From Paragyromitra xinjiangensis (Eukaryota > Ascomycota > Pezizomycetes > Pezizales > Discinaceae), in assembly GCA_038503065.1 (NCBI GenBank), contig JBCAMK010000010.1, positions 496,001 to 560,000 of the forward strand: DNA of 64,000 nucleotides, written 5' to 3'. Made by a program: the position numbers and the translations under genes. A model generated the notes under the pieces. That model was given only the letters and a program-made list of their open reading frames with translations, did not search any database and was not told where the DNA came from. Position 1 is the stretch's first letter, and every line of letters starts with the position of its first letter. This document shows, one piece after another, positions 11,309-23,269 of the stretch.

Positions 11309-12049
11309 TTATTTCTGAAGATCAGCTTCAACGCTGCGTTGAGAAGTCTTTCCCTTGTCATGTTGGTTGGTGTAGTCCGCTACCAAGATGTTAACTCGGA
11401 TCCACAAGATATAATCCGGATCGGGAGAAACTTACTTTGGGCTTCCCTGTTGCCAACGATACCGGAGGCAACACTACCGATGGCACCAGTAACACGATTG
11501 GCTAGGAAAAAGTTAGTACGTGACAAATTAAACTACAAAGAAAAAGAATAGTAATAAACGTACCAACACCAGAGGCAAAATCCGCCACCTGTCCAGCAGC
11601 CTCTTTCCCTTGCCCATCGGCATTCTGTTCCCGACCCTCACGCTTCAGGCTCTCTGAGCCAACGGCGTTTCCGACGAACTCCTTTCCGCTCCCGACAAAC
11701 TGATCGGCCTGGCCCTCACGACGGTTCTTGTTGTCGATAGTAGCGGCACCAGATGAGGAAAGGGTGAAAGGACCAGCCTTGGCAGTGGCATGAGAAGCAT
11801 CGTGCTCAACCTCGGCGTTTATCTTCTTATCCTGAGCTGCACGCTGGTCGACAGGGTTACCTGTGTGAAACAATGTCAGTAAGGTTTCCCCATGGAGATT
11901 ATAGATGGCGTAGCAAACACCCATCAAGGAGTTATAAAGTGGGATAACTCACCAGTCAAACTGCCAATGGCACTTTGAACGGTAGCAACACCACTATCAA
12001 TGTAAGACTTGACGGTAGAGGGCTGGCTGTTGTTGTTGGTTCCAGACAT
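11309..12049 (-). CDS. CsbD-like stress protein (Hmp1-type)
   Basis: Four exons, 12049..11953, 11860..11564, 11501..11436 and 11379..11309, give 176 residues. The sequence is hydrophilic and rich in Gly, Ala, Gln, Lys and Glu. Its CsbD-type repeats are SGKEFVGNAVGSESLKREG and GKEAAGQVADFASGVANRV. The tail has HDKGKTSQRSVEADLQK, as in fungal proteins annotated as mismatch/cruciform DNA-recognition Hmp1. CsbD proteins are general-stress proteins; the DNA-binding role is known only from homologues. Exons 3 and 4 were placed from canonical splice sites and correct phase. The gene is divergent from an HSP9/12 gene, with a TATA-like element 137 bases upstream. Confidence 0.85.
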
Positions 12050-12876
12050 TTTAGATGATTGTTTGGTTGTTTTGTGTGAAAGTTAAAGAAGTTATTTGAT
12101 AGTTCTTGATGAGTTGATGAAAGTTTGAAGACGATGAAGGTGATGATGATGGAAAGAACAGTGTAACAAGGGGAGAGATGAGGCCTTATATAGCGGGATA
12201 TTTCACCCTACAATCTTATGAAGCATGTGCAAAGGATCTCTCAATGCGGCCCTGGGAAGACGCGTTGAGCAATGACATCATCTATCGTACGTCAGCCAAG
12301 CTTTTTCAGCGCCAACCACCAGGGTCCTGGACAGCTCTGGGCAACATCAAGCATCCGCGCCACAAAAATTATGACGTTGAACCATCAATCTAGGGATCCT
12401 CACAAGGGACTTCTTGATCCAAATGATGTGCCGTCTCTCGTGGCGGATTCTCGCCTTGTTTCCAATGCAAGACGCCATTCCATTCCCAAAGAGTACACTT
12501 TAGATTGAACTTGCTTAAACATGGGTGGGAATGTCGAAATTGTGGACCTTCACGTCAACCAGTCTATGATGCTATCTACCCCGCGCATGGCATTTCTCAA
12601 TTCAAGAAAGTATGAAGTAGTGAACCCCTTGAGGAGATCCTAGTAACTCAATCCCTTTCATGCCGTACAATTGCTATTCCTTGTGATAGAACCTTGGAAT
12701 AGAGAATTAGCTCAGACGTCATGGCAGCTTCACAGTAGGCCCAAATGTGTTTATAAACTACTCTCATCTCCCTCCAAAGCTGCCTCATCTCATCACAGAA
12801 CACGCAATCTCATCTTCACAAACACATCACATCTTCACTTTTAAACTACCAATAACAGCCCAAACAACTCTTCATC
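12050..12876. promoter_or_regulatory. Shared bidirectional stress promoter
   Basis: This 827-base region separates two divergent stress genes. A TATATAA element for the leftward gene sits at 12186-12192, and a TATAAA for the rightward gene at 12752-12757. Both are about 120-137 bases before their start codons. Stress-response-element cores occur as AGGGG at 12169-12173 and CCCCT at 12625-12629. Joint induction by stress is inferred from these motifs and from the families. Confidence 0.55.
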
Positions 12877-13305
12877 ATGTCTGACTTCGGCCGCAAAGAT
12901 TTCTCCACCAAGGCTAAGGAGGATATCGTAAGTCAACTTCTAGCCCTTTCTCCGCCAGGCAGGTGTTAAATAAGCAAATATGGCTAATACTTTCCGTAAA
13001 ACAGACTCCCAACAGATCTAAGTCTGCAGCCGACCAACTCACGGAGGGCGTCACTGGTGCCGTTGACAGTACGCCCCAAGCTCATAAACTTTTTCTACTC
13101 TTCTCTTTTAACATTGATTCCAGGTGTTCTCAGTGCTATCAGCCCAAGTTCCAATAAGAGCACCACTCAGTCGACTTATGACAAGAGCCGCAACCAAAAG
13201 AATGGTGGCCCACTCGGCTCGGTTAGTAGAAGAACTCATCCCAAGCATTTTGAAACAACACTAACAGTTATGTAGGTTACGAACTCCCTTGGCCTAGGCA
13301 AATAA
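12877..13305 (+). CDS. HSP9/HSP12-family heat-shock protein
   Basis: Four exons, 12877..12927, 13005..13068, 13124..13221 and 13276..13305, give 80 residues. The start MSDFGRKDFSTKAKEDI and the end VTNSLGLGK are hallmarks of the fungal HSP9/12 family. These are small, natively unfolded, membrane-stabilising proteins strongly induced by heat, osmotic stress and stationary phase. The middle is polar, with SKSAADQLTEGVTGAVDS. All exon phases agree. It shares its promoter region with the divergent CsbD-like gene. Confidence 0.9.
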
Positions 13306-13398
13306 ATAGAGAAATGAAGGATGGATAAATATCAATATATTTTGTACGATGAACTGTAAGAGCAATAATGTAACGAAAATACCATGACTACATCAATA

Positions 13399-13722
13399 CT
13401 ATTTACGTCCGGATCTATCGCAAGTTGTGACTTCTATCGTCCGATTTTTGGCGTGATGGGATTCGTTTTGTTGTCGCTCGAATGCACAGAACCATGCTTC
13501 TAATAGGTATTGATCAGGAAACATCAAAGCCCTAAAGTCGGACTCTTCGTCTCTACACGCGAGCCCAAAAAGTTCTTTCCTTTTGTCAAAACAGCACAAA
13601 TTCAGGGATATATCCTTCAAGCCCCACAGAAGCTTCAAGGTCGCATCTTGCTCAAGTCTTAGTGCAGTCATTAAAGTACTGTGGCTACATCTGTGGCTGT
13701 GCTTTCTCGAGTGAGAAAGCAT
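13399..13722 (-). CDS. Hypothetical protein, single exon, uncertain
   Basis: A 107-codon ATG-initiated open frame on the minus strand, convergent with the HSP9/12 gene. It contains a plausible globular segment (LKDISLNLCCFDKRKELFG) and six cysteines, but I recognise no family. It may be a chance open frame in a 3' flank. Confidence 0.25.
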   Translation of the reverse strand: MLSHSRKHSHRCSHSTLMTALRLEQDATLKLLWGLKDISLNLCCFDKRKELFGLACRDEESDFRALMFPDQYLLEAWFCAFERQQNESHHAKNRTIEVTTCDRSGRK

Positions 13723-14889
13723 GATACCCTAGGTGGGCTAGCATTGGAGGACCTCTGTAAGCGATATAAAGTGCGTTCTATTGGCATTCTGCTGGGCATA
13801 CCATGGGATCCACTAAGACCGAATAGGGCCCCCTAAGGTAGTCTCGTTCCCATCCCCTACTGCCTATGGCTGCTGCGCACCGTAGGCCCCTAAGGTGCCT
13901 GTCTGATAGATGGAGTTGTTTCCATCACAAATCACTCGGCTCTTGGCATCCACGAGATGGACTTCGACGCAGACAAAACCAACATCAATAGGTACCAATT
14001 ACTATATACAGCCCTCATTACATCCTCCTCTTGCTAACTCTTTCCTTCTCTAAACGCACATATAACACCCCAACACCCAACATCACATCACCCCACAAAC
14101 TTCAGTGCACCTCCAACTCCCCTCACCAACGAATAACGCACAACCATTTTAAACCCTCGGGGGAAAAAAAAAAACTCGAGCAGTAAATAAATCATGTTTC
14201 TTCGTTTTCGTTTTTCTCTCCTTTTTGTTTTTAATACTCCACTCCATATCCACAGCCACAGCCACTTAAACCCACACACCAAAACTGAAGGGAAAAAACG
14301 ACACATAGAGAAGAGATCCCGTTTGGATGATGAAAAATCTAGTAACGACAGTCCTGGTATTGACCGGTAGGAAAAAAAAAAACTTCTCCCATAATCCGAA
14401 ACAAGAACCACGTGCAAAAAAAATGCAATGGGCAAAAGGAGATATGATGATTAAAGAGAAGAGAGATAAAAGGAGTATTAGCCCATCATATAAAAGAGAG
14501 AAAAAGAAACCAAGTCCATCCTTCCCCTGATTCGTCTGTACAACGATTTTTTTTGTTTGGTAGGAAAAAAAAAGAATAAGAGATCCTCCCACATCCCTCA
14601 ACGTCGTATAGAGGGTTTGATTCCCACCATTGAATTAAAATATAAAGGTACGTATGTATAAGGTTGTAGGTAATAACAATGGGACAATAAACCGGGCCAT
14701 AGATGTTTCCCAAACAAAAGCGCATTTTAAAAAGAACCCTAGCCTACCCCCAGGCTAGCGAAACGAAGTGTAAAAAAATAAAGTTCAGGAAGGTTTAAAA
14801 AAACTCATTCATATGAAGAACGGGTTGAGAAATAGAAGGGGAATGATCATTAAACATATCAACTGCATAAAGACACAGTAATTTCATCG
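13723..14889. other. Intergenic region and 3' flank of the DYRK gene
   Basis: There is no gene I can support. The stretch from 14040 to 14880 is rich in A and T homopolymers and pyrimidine/purine-biased tracts. It probably contains the long 3' UTR of the kinase gene ending at 14890. Confidence 0.5.
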
Positions 14890-17800
14890 TCATCGTCGAC
14901 CCGTCGTATGCGCCGCTGCTGTCGTGCTCTCACTCGTGCTGCTCTCATCATCCCTCACCAATCTAATACTCGACGCTGTCCCAGCACTCCCCCTCAATCC
15001 ATGGCTGCTCGACGATGGTGTCGACACCTTCCCACTCACATTCCTTTGTGCAGCCGCTACTCTAGGCAATCCACTCCCCTGCCCTACCACTGCACCCACA
15101 CTATTTCTTTTTGTCCCTGCTCCTGCTACTGTTGTAGACGGATTCCGCTTGACCACGCTATAACCCTTCATCGGAGATGAAGTAGAGTTGTTTTGCGCAG
15201 CCTGTGTAAGTCTAGGCTTCGATGCCGGCGGATCTGGAAGCGGCCTAGAGATCGACGCGGAGTAGCTCGGTCCGAACCTCTTTGCTGGCGACTCATTTGC
15301 AGTTCGTGGCCGTGAGCTGGATTTCCGGCCAGTGATGAAATCGTGGTGCATTGCCTCATCTGGCTTAAGTCTCTTCTCAGGATCCCACCGCAGGCATCTT
15401 GCGATAAAGTCGAGGAAAGCCTCGTCGTCACACTTCAACGCATACTGCAGTGTCTTGGAGCTCGGTCTTCGCCGTTTGCCCTTTGATGAGACAATCATCC
15501 GCGGCTTTCCGAATGAATCTAAAGACGATTAGCTAAAAAAACCCATCTAGCTACAGGGGGTAAACATACCAAAAAACAGCTTCTTTCTCGTACTCTTCTC
15601 AATCAGATGCTTCTCGGGCGGCCCAAACACCTCCATAATGCACGCCAATTGCTCTTGCTCATTCTCTCCAGGGAAGATCGGGTACCCGGTAAACAGCTCT
15701 GCGAGAATGCATCCCAAGCTCCACATATCGATTGGCATCCCATACGTCATTCCAAGAATAACTTCCGGCGAACGATAGAATCGAGACTGAATATACGTGT
15801 ACACCTTCTCGTTTTCGAAACAGGAACTTCCAAAGTCGATAACCTTGATCTCACTGCGCATCGGGTGAGCGAGCAGAATATTCTCCGGTTTCAAATCGCA
15901 GTGGATGACACGTTTTCCCTTCAACAATACAAGACTGCTCAACATCTGCTTCGTCATACGCCTGATGAGCCGAAGAGAGAATCCGCGGAAGTCGTTGCTC
16001 TTGATGAATTCGTAGAGATTCATTCCGAGAAGCTCAGTCGAGATGCAAAGATGGCCACGGAAATAAAACGACTGCGTGAAGTTGATGAGACTGTGTTTGG
16101 CGTGTGGATCCTGTAATTAATCAGTTAGCTCTACTACCCTATGTTAGAAACCCATCAATCTTAATTGTAATACATACCCATTCCTTCAACTTCTGCAAGA
16201 TATTAACCTCCACCAATGCCTGCTGATGAAACCTCTTCTTATTCCTAATAATCTTGACGGCCACCAACCCTCCTGTCTTGTGATCAACACACCTGACCAC
16301 CTGCCCGAAACTTCCTTTCCCAAGCACATCAACAACCTCATACCGATATGCCAAATGATCCCCTCTCACTATCATGTAGTCGCCTCTTTCATCATCATAC
16401 CCAAAGTTTGGCAAGCTTGTCGAGTTCAGATCCCCCACGTGCTTCTTCGCATCCGACGTCCCGCAGAAATAAATCTCCTTGAAATCCACAATCTCGCCAC
16501 GTTCAAAAATATTCAGACTGATTGTGCGAAGTGCCTGAGGGGGAGAAAGGCGGTCCTTTGGCGTAGCCCGACGCTTCAACTCCTCTAGCTCCTGCGCCAT
16601 AGCATCAAGATTCTTCCGCTTGCTGGCAATCCGTCTCATTTCTTCCTCTGCCAACATATCTTCATGGTCCATAGTGGGATCGGCATGAGCTGGTGCCTGG
16701 GGAGGTTGAGCCCTGCTGCTCCGCAGCTGGCCCAGCGAATGCTTGCTGCTTAACATTTTGGTCATTGGGCCCAAAATCCCGCTTGAAGTTGAATTCTTAG
16801 CAGGTGGCGGGGGAGGCTGTTGCTGGGCTGATATGTGTTCCGTGGCCTTCTCCTTGCTATGTTGAGTCCCATCCTTGCCCCAGCTATCACTACGACCGTG
16901 GTCCCCAAGAACAGCTCCATTCCCAATCGAACTCTTCCTTCTCCCCTGACCTGCCTGAGCTGCATTCTTTTGTAGTCGTACTGGACTCGGAGGGTGATTC
17001 ATCGGTCCTGCCCACGTCGCAGACGCTGATAATTTTGGCGGTGGCATGGTATCATACTTCTGCGCAGCATACTCCTCCGCCCTCTCAGTAGCCGCATGGC
17101 TATGTTTACTACTAGAGCTCTTCTTCCAGCTCAAGCTCAATTTCCTCCTAATTGAGCTACTCGATGGGGTATCCGTAGCCACAGTCTCTGGGGGTGGTCC
17201 ACTCCTTGTCGAATCTTGAGATTTTCTCGCTCTACTCTTATTGTTATTATCCCTAACCGGCCCTGTTCCGGGCAACGTCATTCCAAGAATCCTGCCACCT
17301 TTATAATCCTTCCCATCATACTCAGCCGTCGGGGTTCCCTTCGGGAGCGAACTCGATATGTACGGGCTAATCGTCTGCCGCCCCATCCTACTGCTTGCTG
17401 AGATTGGGATGCTGCTACTAGCGCTAGAGCCTGCTCTCAATGACAAGCTCGAGGGGCTATCCTCTGCTTGATGTGTAGAATGGTTAAATGAACTTGTGCT
17501 CCGACTATATGCTGTCTCATCCCTATCTCTCCCTTTTCCAAAAAATCCAGCTTTTGACGCTGTCATTGGTGTACTAGGTGTTTTGACACTCCTTTTTGGC
17601 GGCGGTGTGAGCCCCTCTGAGTCCGACTGTGGTCCCAGGGCATTCACTCTAGTAATAGTAGGTGTGCTTAGCGGGAGCAAATTCAATGGCGGGAGTCGCA
17701 AGGGAATCAAATCCTTCTTCCTTAAGCTTGAAGACGAGCTCTTAGACTCCAGATTATTCATCGCTTGCCCCATACTCATTCCACCCAGCGTCATTCCCCG

Positions 17801-19755
17801 CCTCCTCCGAGTTTCCTTATCAGTCTTTGCTGGCTTCTCCGACGTTTTCTCAAACCTTTCCAGCTTCTCCTGGAATTTCGGCTTCTCCGGCACCACCGGT
17901 CTCTCAGGCTCCATATCAAAGATCTCTGGTTCTGTTGGTAAGCTATCCTTTCTTGGCCCAAACATTCCATTCCCGCTTTTCCTACCAGAGTTCGGATTAA
18001 AACCAGTATCGCCAAAGTTTTGCACGGCTGGAGAAGCTAGATCTTTCGGTAAAGGTGGAACAGGAGGAATTTCTTCCTCCCTTTCTACCGTAGCGGGCCT
18101 TGGGGGTTTCGGTAATCTTGAGACAGCTAGATTCTGGCTCAGCTTTGGCTGTAAGCTACCTATCGATGTTCTTGCAGACGTACTTGTAGACGTAGTAGAC
18201 AACCCCGAACTATAAGATTTCCTTTGAGGTTCCGGAGTCGTTCCGGAGGATGATGGGGTAACGCTTTTGGGTATCATTGATGGGCTTCCTGGTGCTGATC
18301 GTGCATCTTCCAGACCCAGTGGCAATGAGGGTGGTGTTGGAGTGTGGATCGCAGATAGCCTCTTCAACCTCCTTGCGTCGGTAGGACTGACAGTTCTCGC
18401 GCCCAATCCAGAGGCATGAGGAATTGTCGAGATCCTCCGCGAAGAACCGGATAATGGCATGATGCCCTTCTGCGGGGTATTTAACTTGCTCATGTTCGGC
18501 GATTTCGGCGATTTCGGCGGAAACGCAATTGATTGAGCGCGTCCATGTTCGGGCGATAACGAAGGTTTCGCTTGCGTTGCCTGTCGCGGGGGAGGTTGTA
18601 GAGACTTGGACTTTGCATTTCTGTTGGAAGCAGGAACCTTAAAGACTCCATCTGCAGTCTTAGAGTATCCGCTGCCCGGAATGTAATCCTTCTGCGGCAC
18701 TGGTGGCGTAAGCGAATTAGTAGCTACGCTCGGTCTCCTCCTCTTCGAGCTCTCCGTCTCTGCATTCACCGTCATATTTTTGCGATAAGTCGACGATAGA
18801 CTCGTATTCGAGGTTTGGTGAGTCGGCGCTGTGCTCTGCCTGCGATTCCTCGGCTCGTAGCCCCCCTGCCCCTGAGCACCACCCCCAAGTTTATTTGAGA
18901 CACTCGGCCTTCGCAACACCGATGGCCGGCTCGAATTCTCCGCAGCCAATACCCTTTGGTGATGATGGTTTTCCTCCTGTTCGTGTTCTCGCCCCTTATC
19001 CATATTTCCTCGCCCCCGCCCAGGTGTCGGGAATTGACTGAGTTGTTCTGTATCTATGATGCCCCGATGAACATTCTCCAAATCTCCAGCTGGCGAAAAA
19101 TCAAATGGTTCCCCGAGCGGAGGTGGCTGCGAATTTTGCAAATTTTGACCAAATGCGTAGAACGTGGTTACATTCGACCCCGCGTGACCTGGGGGCTGGA
19201 GGAACGTTCGAGGATTGGTGTTGCTGGCAAGAGCATTCGTCGAGACATTGTCACTACGGGAGTCACGGAGGTCACGTTAGAATCACATGACAGGAAGGGA
19301 ATTGGTTGATTATTATGTGTACAACGTGATCAAGTTTAGACTTACGAGCTAGAATTGGGGAATTGTAAAGTTTTGTTCATAGGTTTTTGGTCATGACGCT
19401 GAGCTCGTTGGTTCTTTGGTGGAGACCTTGGTTCCCTCAGCGAGGGTTTCCTCGGCAAGTTGTGAGGTTCGGGATTGGTCTTGTGGAGACGTTTCCTCTG
19501 CCGCCCATCTGCTGCACGAGAAGACGCAACGTTATTAGAGATCCCCCCTTCATCCTTCCCCCTAGCAGCACGGCGATGACCATTCATACCCAGAGAAATA
19601 GAACTTGTGCTTGAGTCGTCACCACGAGACGATGCAGGAGACTCCCTACGGAGGGAATAAGTGGTGGTTGTAGTGGTAGTTGTTGTTGTAGTATGTGATG
19701 AACTGGACAAATTATTGGATGTAGGCTGTTGCTGCTGTGAGACTCGAACCGGCAT
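14890..19755 (-). CDS. DYRK-family dual-specificity kinase, Pom1-like
   Basis: Four exons, 19755..19346, 19253..16178, 16110..15570 and 15518..14890, encode 1,551 residues. The first 1,000 or so residues are low-complexity and Ser/Pro-rich, with Gln and Thr runs near the start; they are probably disordered and phosphorylated. A DYRK homology region ([11 protein letters not shown]...IYFCG) precedes the kinase domain at about residues 1106-1407. Visible motifs are LGKGSFGQV, the lysine in [20 protein letters not shown] and the autophosphorylated YTY before [14 protein letters not shown]. This YxY loop is diagnostic of DYRKs. Fission yeast Pom1 sets cell-size and polarity gradients at cell tips; a polarity role here is inferred. 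A Ser/Thr-rich tail follows the kinase. The start is the ATG of [10 protein letters not shown]. Confidence 0.88.
19660..19700. repeat. Thr-coding trinucleotide repeat
   Basis: A short imperfect ACC/ACT/ACA run in exon 1 of the DYRK gene encodes eleven consecutive threonines. It is adjacent to a serine run and follows a short Gln run. It is likely to vary in length between strains. Confidence 0.6.
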
Positions 19756-21726
19756 GACGACCACCACCACGATCTCTTTCTAGCAAAGAGAGTTAGGGGG
19801 TGGGGTGGGGTGGGGGGGGTGGAGAGTTTGAGGTTGAGATTGTGGGTTTGATGTGGTAGTTTAGTTGGTGGAGTGGTGCTAGACCGTGTGGATGTGAAGC
19901 AGCAGCGCAGCGGCAGGGCAGCAGCAACAGCAGCAGAAGCAACAACGAGAAGAGTGAAAGGAGTTGGCGTGTATGGATGATGAGTGTTGAAAAGGGGTGG
20001 GGTTGTATGTAGACTAACTAGTCTGGGGACGGGGGGGCAGCGGTGGACGAGTAATTAATGAACGAAAAGGGAGAACCAACGGGGGACGGAGAATGGGAAT
20101 GGACCCTGGACAGCGGGAATAAAAGAAAGAGTGGAAAAGAGAGAGACAGGGTGGAAGTGGGAGGGTCTGGAGGGATCAGGGGAGGAAAGCGAAGGGACCC
20201 AATTTCCAGGGTGGAGAGGACAGGCAACGGACGGGGTCGAGAGAGAGGAAATAACTAAATTGTTTTCTGTATGAAGAACTTGACGGCTAATCGTGACAAC
20301 CGTGACACATCGCGGAGATGAACAAACGGCCAGATGAGATTCAAGATCTCAAGATGAGCGGCAATGAGTGAGCGACGGGGGGTGGCGGCGGTGGGCGCTA
20401 GGCGTTGGCGATCGATAGATGAGGCGGTCGTCGGGGAGGAGGAGGCTCTTCCTCAGGTCACGCCAAAGAAGGTGACAGAAATAGTGAGGGTGGGCGTTCT
20501 CCGTCTGTATCTGGGAAAGTAGAGGCGGTATGGATAGCTACATGTACATGTAAACACTGTGGGTTTCTTCCCTTTCCTCCCAGCTAGTTATTATTTTTTG
20601 GTGAATTCTTCTTTCCTTTCTCTTTCTTTCTTCTCCTTTCTCTTCCCTTCTCTTCTCTTCTTCCGCTTCCTCGCTTTTTTCCCTTTATGCTGGAGTGCAG
20701 TGTAGTGGGTTGCCGGCAGTGCAGAGAAACAGAAACAGAAACGGAAGCGGAGGAGCGGGCAGGCGGGAACAACCCAGGGGATCGACCAGATCAAACCTCT
20801 GGATCACTACTATTGGTAACCTGCACCCAACAGCTCGAACTTGGGAGACGGTGGCCGCCGCCAGACAGAGATCCGTGCTGCCTTAAAGTCTGTCCTTTTC
20901 CAGAACGTGGTTGGCCAGCTCCCAACAAAGCTGCACACGGTTGCCAGCAGTCCCGGACCAGCAACTGTAACTCGTCCGGCTAGTTATATCCCTACTCGGG
21001 GGTGTTCGATACGCCCTGCTGAGTCTCCACTCCGTGAGAGGACGGTTGCCGTGGCGATGTTTGCTTTGCCTTGCTCTACGAGCTCTGGATGACTCGCGTT
21101 TCGTTTCTTCCGGCTCCTTTCGGTTGCACGTGTGATGTGATAACTATTGCCTACTCATCGTCTGAAGCTGCCTACCTGGGCTGATTTCGCCGGATCTCCT
21201 TCACAGATGTAAACTTCATCATTTTTGTCACCCTTTTTTTCTCTCTTCGTGCTGCAGACGTCAACCCCCTTTTAATCCACGTTAGATAAGGTGTGCAGGC
21301 TGTTTCTCCCTCTCATGCACATCTGTCCTCTTTCTCCAATAGACATGCTCCCTCCAAACACAGCTTTCGGGGCGCATGCAGACCACTAAACAAGCCTCCC
21401 ATGTTTCCCCTCAGCTCCGTCAATCTTGGCTCCTGGTTCGCTTAAGGACATCCAAGACGCCTGCAAATCCTAATCTCCCATCATTAAACCTGTCAACCTC
21501 GAACCCTGGAGACAATTATATCACGTGATGACACCTCGCTCATCTCATTGCCGGGTAACTGAAACACCTCTGCAACCGTTGGTGTGCAGACGTCATCTTC
21601 GATCCGTCCACCCAGCTTGCTTCACATGTCACGATTCTCCGTCCTGTCCTTCTTCCAAATACAACCGACCACCTTCTGCCCTTTATATCCACCCGCAAAC
21701 AACCACGACTCTCTAGAGCTGTCGTC
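19756..21726. other. Divergent intergenic region, 5' flanks
   Basis: The region separates the DYRK kinase gene (minus) from the peroxin gene (plus). It holds a G-rich stretch at 19795-19822, a CAG/CAA-type repeat near 19900-19940, a TACATGTACATGTA palindrome at 20539-20552 and a pyrimidine-rich tract at 20570-20680. E-box-like CACGTG cores occur near 21126 and 21522. Open frames in it look like chance. Long 5' UTRs are plausible. Confidence 0.5.
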
Positions 21727-23269
21727 ATGGACGCCTTACTTGCGGATTACGACCCTAGCTTCCTTTCCCGATCTCGGAGAAACTCCACATCCTCTTCCGA
21801 CGGCGGTTCTGGGCATTCACCCGCTCCTAGCATCCGCGAAATTGGAAAGAATATTGCTGGGGCAGCCCACCACGTCCACAGACACCGACGCAGCAGATCT
21901 CGCGGTTCAGAAAGTATTAATGATGGTGGTGAAGGCAGCAGTACTAGTGGTGGTGGTTCAGGGTTGCAGGAACGCATATTTGCAAAACTGATGCAACAGA
22001 TGCTACCGAGTGATTACACGCTCGAAAGCTATTCCGAGCCGCGAGATCGAAGGAACGATAAGAATAGACCGCAATTTGCTTTAACGACCATGAGCGGTAA
22101 TTTTCGGAGATTTAATGCGAGGTAAATTGCTGGCAATCTTAATGCTTTCGTTTTTCGGTTCTAATAGTTCTATAGAATCGGTGTAGTATTCATATTTCAA
22201 CACCGCCTGTATAGGCTCCTGCAATGGCAAAAACCATCGCATACCCTCTCTGCCCTCGCAATATATTCTTTCGTCTGCCTCGATCCCTACTTGCTCGCCG
22301 TCCTCCCCTTTGCCTGTGTTCTCCTCTTCATCATGGTCCCTAGTTTCATAATCCGACATCCACCACCGCCAAGTATGCCAATGGAGAAATATAGTGCCCA
22401 TGGCCCTGCGATTGCCCCTCCACCTGAAGTTAAGGCCGTAAGCGAAATGAGTAAAGTACGACAACCTCAAATCCTCATCCCAAATAAGTACCTATACAAA
22501 TTATCACATGTAACTAACCCGGTAATAGGACTTTTTCCGCAATCTCCGTGATCTCCAAAATACTATGGACGACTTCTCCCTCGCCCACGACCAAATTATA
22601 GCCCTCGTCGGGCCGCCTACTAACTTCTCCGACGAAATCCTCTCCTCTGCCGTCTTCGCCGCGCTATTTGCCCTTTCCCTCATCCTCTTCCTCACGGCTT
22701 CTCTTCTCCCTTGGCGTTTCATCTTCCTTGTCGCTGGCTGGATTGCCTGCTCCCTTGGACACCCCGTCCTCCAAGAGTTTCTTCTCGATCTCTACCAGAT
22801 CCATCTGCACCCTCAAGAAGCTGTCGTAGCCACAAAAGCAGATAGCTTTGTCCACAAGGACATAATTCTAGATGCAGTCCCAGAAGCAAGGGAGGTAGAA
22901 GTATTTGAGCTGCAGCGTCACACCGGGCCAGGAGGTGAGTACGAGAGCTGGATTTTCAGCCCTACCCCATACGAGCCTATGTCACCTGCTCGAATAGCGC
23001 TAGAGAGACCAAAGGGGACTAGATTTTTTGAAGACGTGAGATGTCCGCCTGGGTGGGAATGGAAAGATAGGAAATGGACGCTAGATCTAGGGAGTACAAC
23101 ATGGGTAGCAGAACGATATATTGGGGGCGTGGAGATCGAGGAGGAAGGGGAAAGGTGGATTTATGATCGTCTTGGTGGGGAAGAAGGGGAAAGGGGGGAA
23201 TGGAGGAGGAGACGGTGGGTGAGGATGGTCAGTAGGAAGTACCAGATGGGGCCTGGTGATATTTTGTAA
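21727..23269 (+). CDS. Peroxisomal membrane peroxin, Pex24/dysferlin domain
   Basis: Three exons, 21727..22121, 22176..22455 and 22529..23269, give 471 residues. A Ser/Arg-rich N-terminus leads to LQERIFAKLMQQMLPSDY, then a hydrophobic hairpin (YLLAVLPFACVLLFIMVPSF) and two further membrane segments (AALFALSLILFLTASLLPW and RFIFLVAGWIACSLG). The C-terminal half has dysferlin-type aromatic motifs such as ESWIFSPTPYEPMS, PPGWEWKDRKW and ERWIYDRLGG. This order is that of the Pex24p family (Pex23, Pex24, Pex28-32). These are integral membrane proteins that control peroxisome number, size and ER contact. Which member this is cannot be decided by eye. Confidence 0.85.

Noticed and set aside
12178..12508. 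Overlapping short plus-strand frames between the two stress genes
   Set aside because: They lie in the shared promoter, overlap a TATA-like element and show no family resemblance.
14881..14901. 20-base string at the DYRK stop codon that recurs near 61125
   Set aside because: It is a CAT/CGT trinucleotide-type sequence and the flanks do not match, so chance or simple-sequence bias explains it.
17496..18215. Plus-strand open frame of 239 codons
   Set aside because: It is the antisense of the Ser/Pro-rich part of the DYRK kinase gene. Its composition mirrors that gene's codons and it has no domain.
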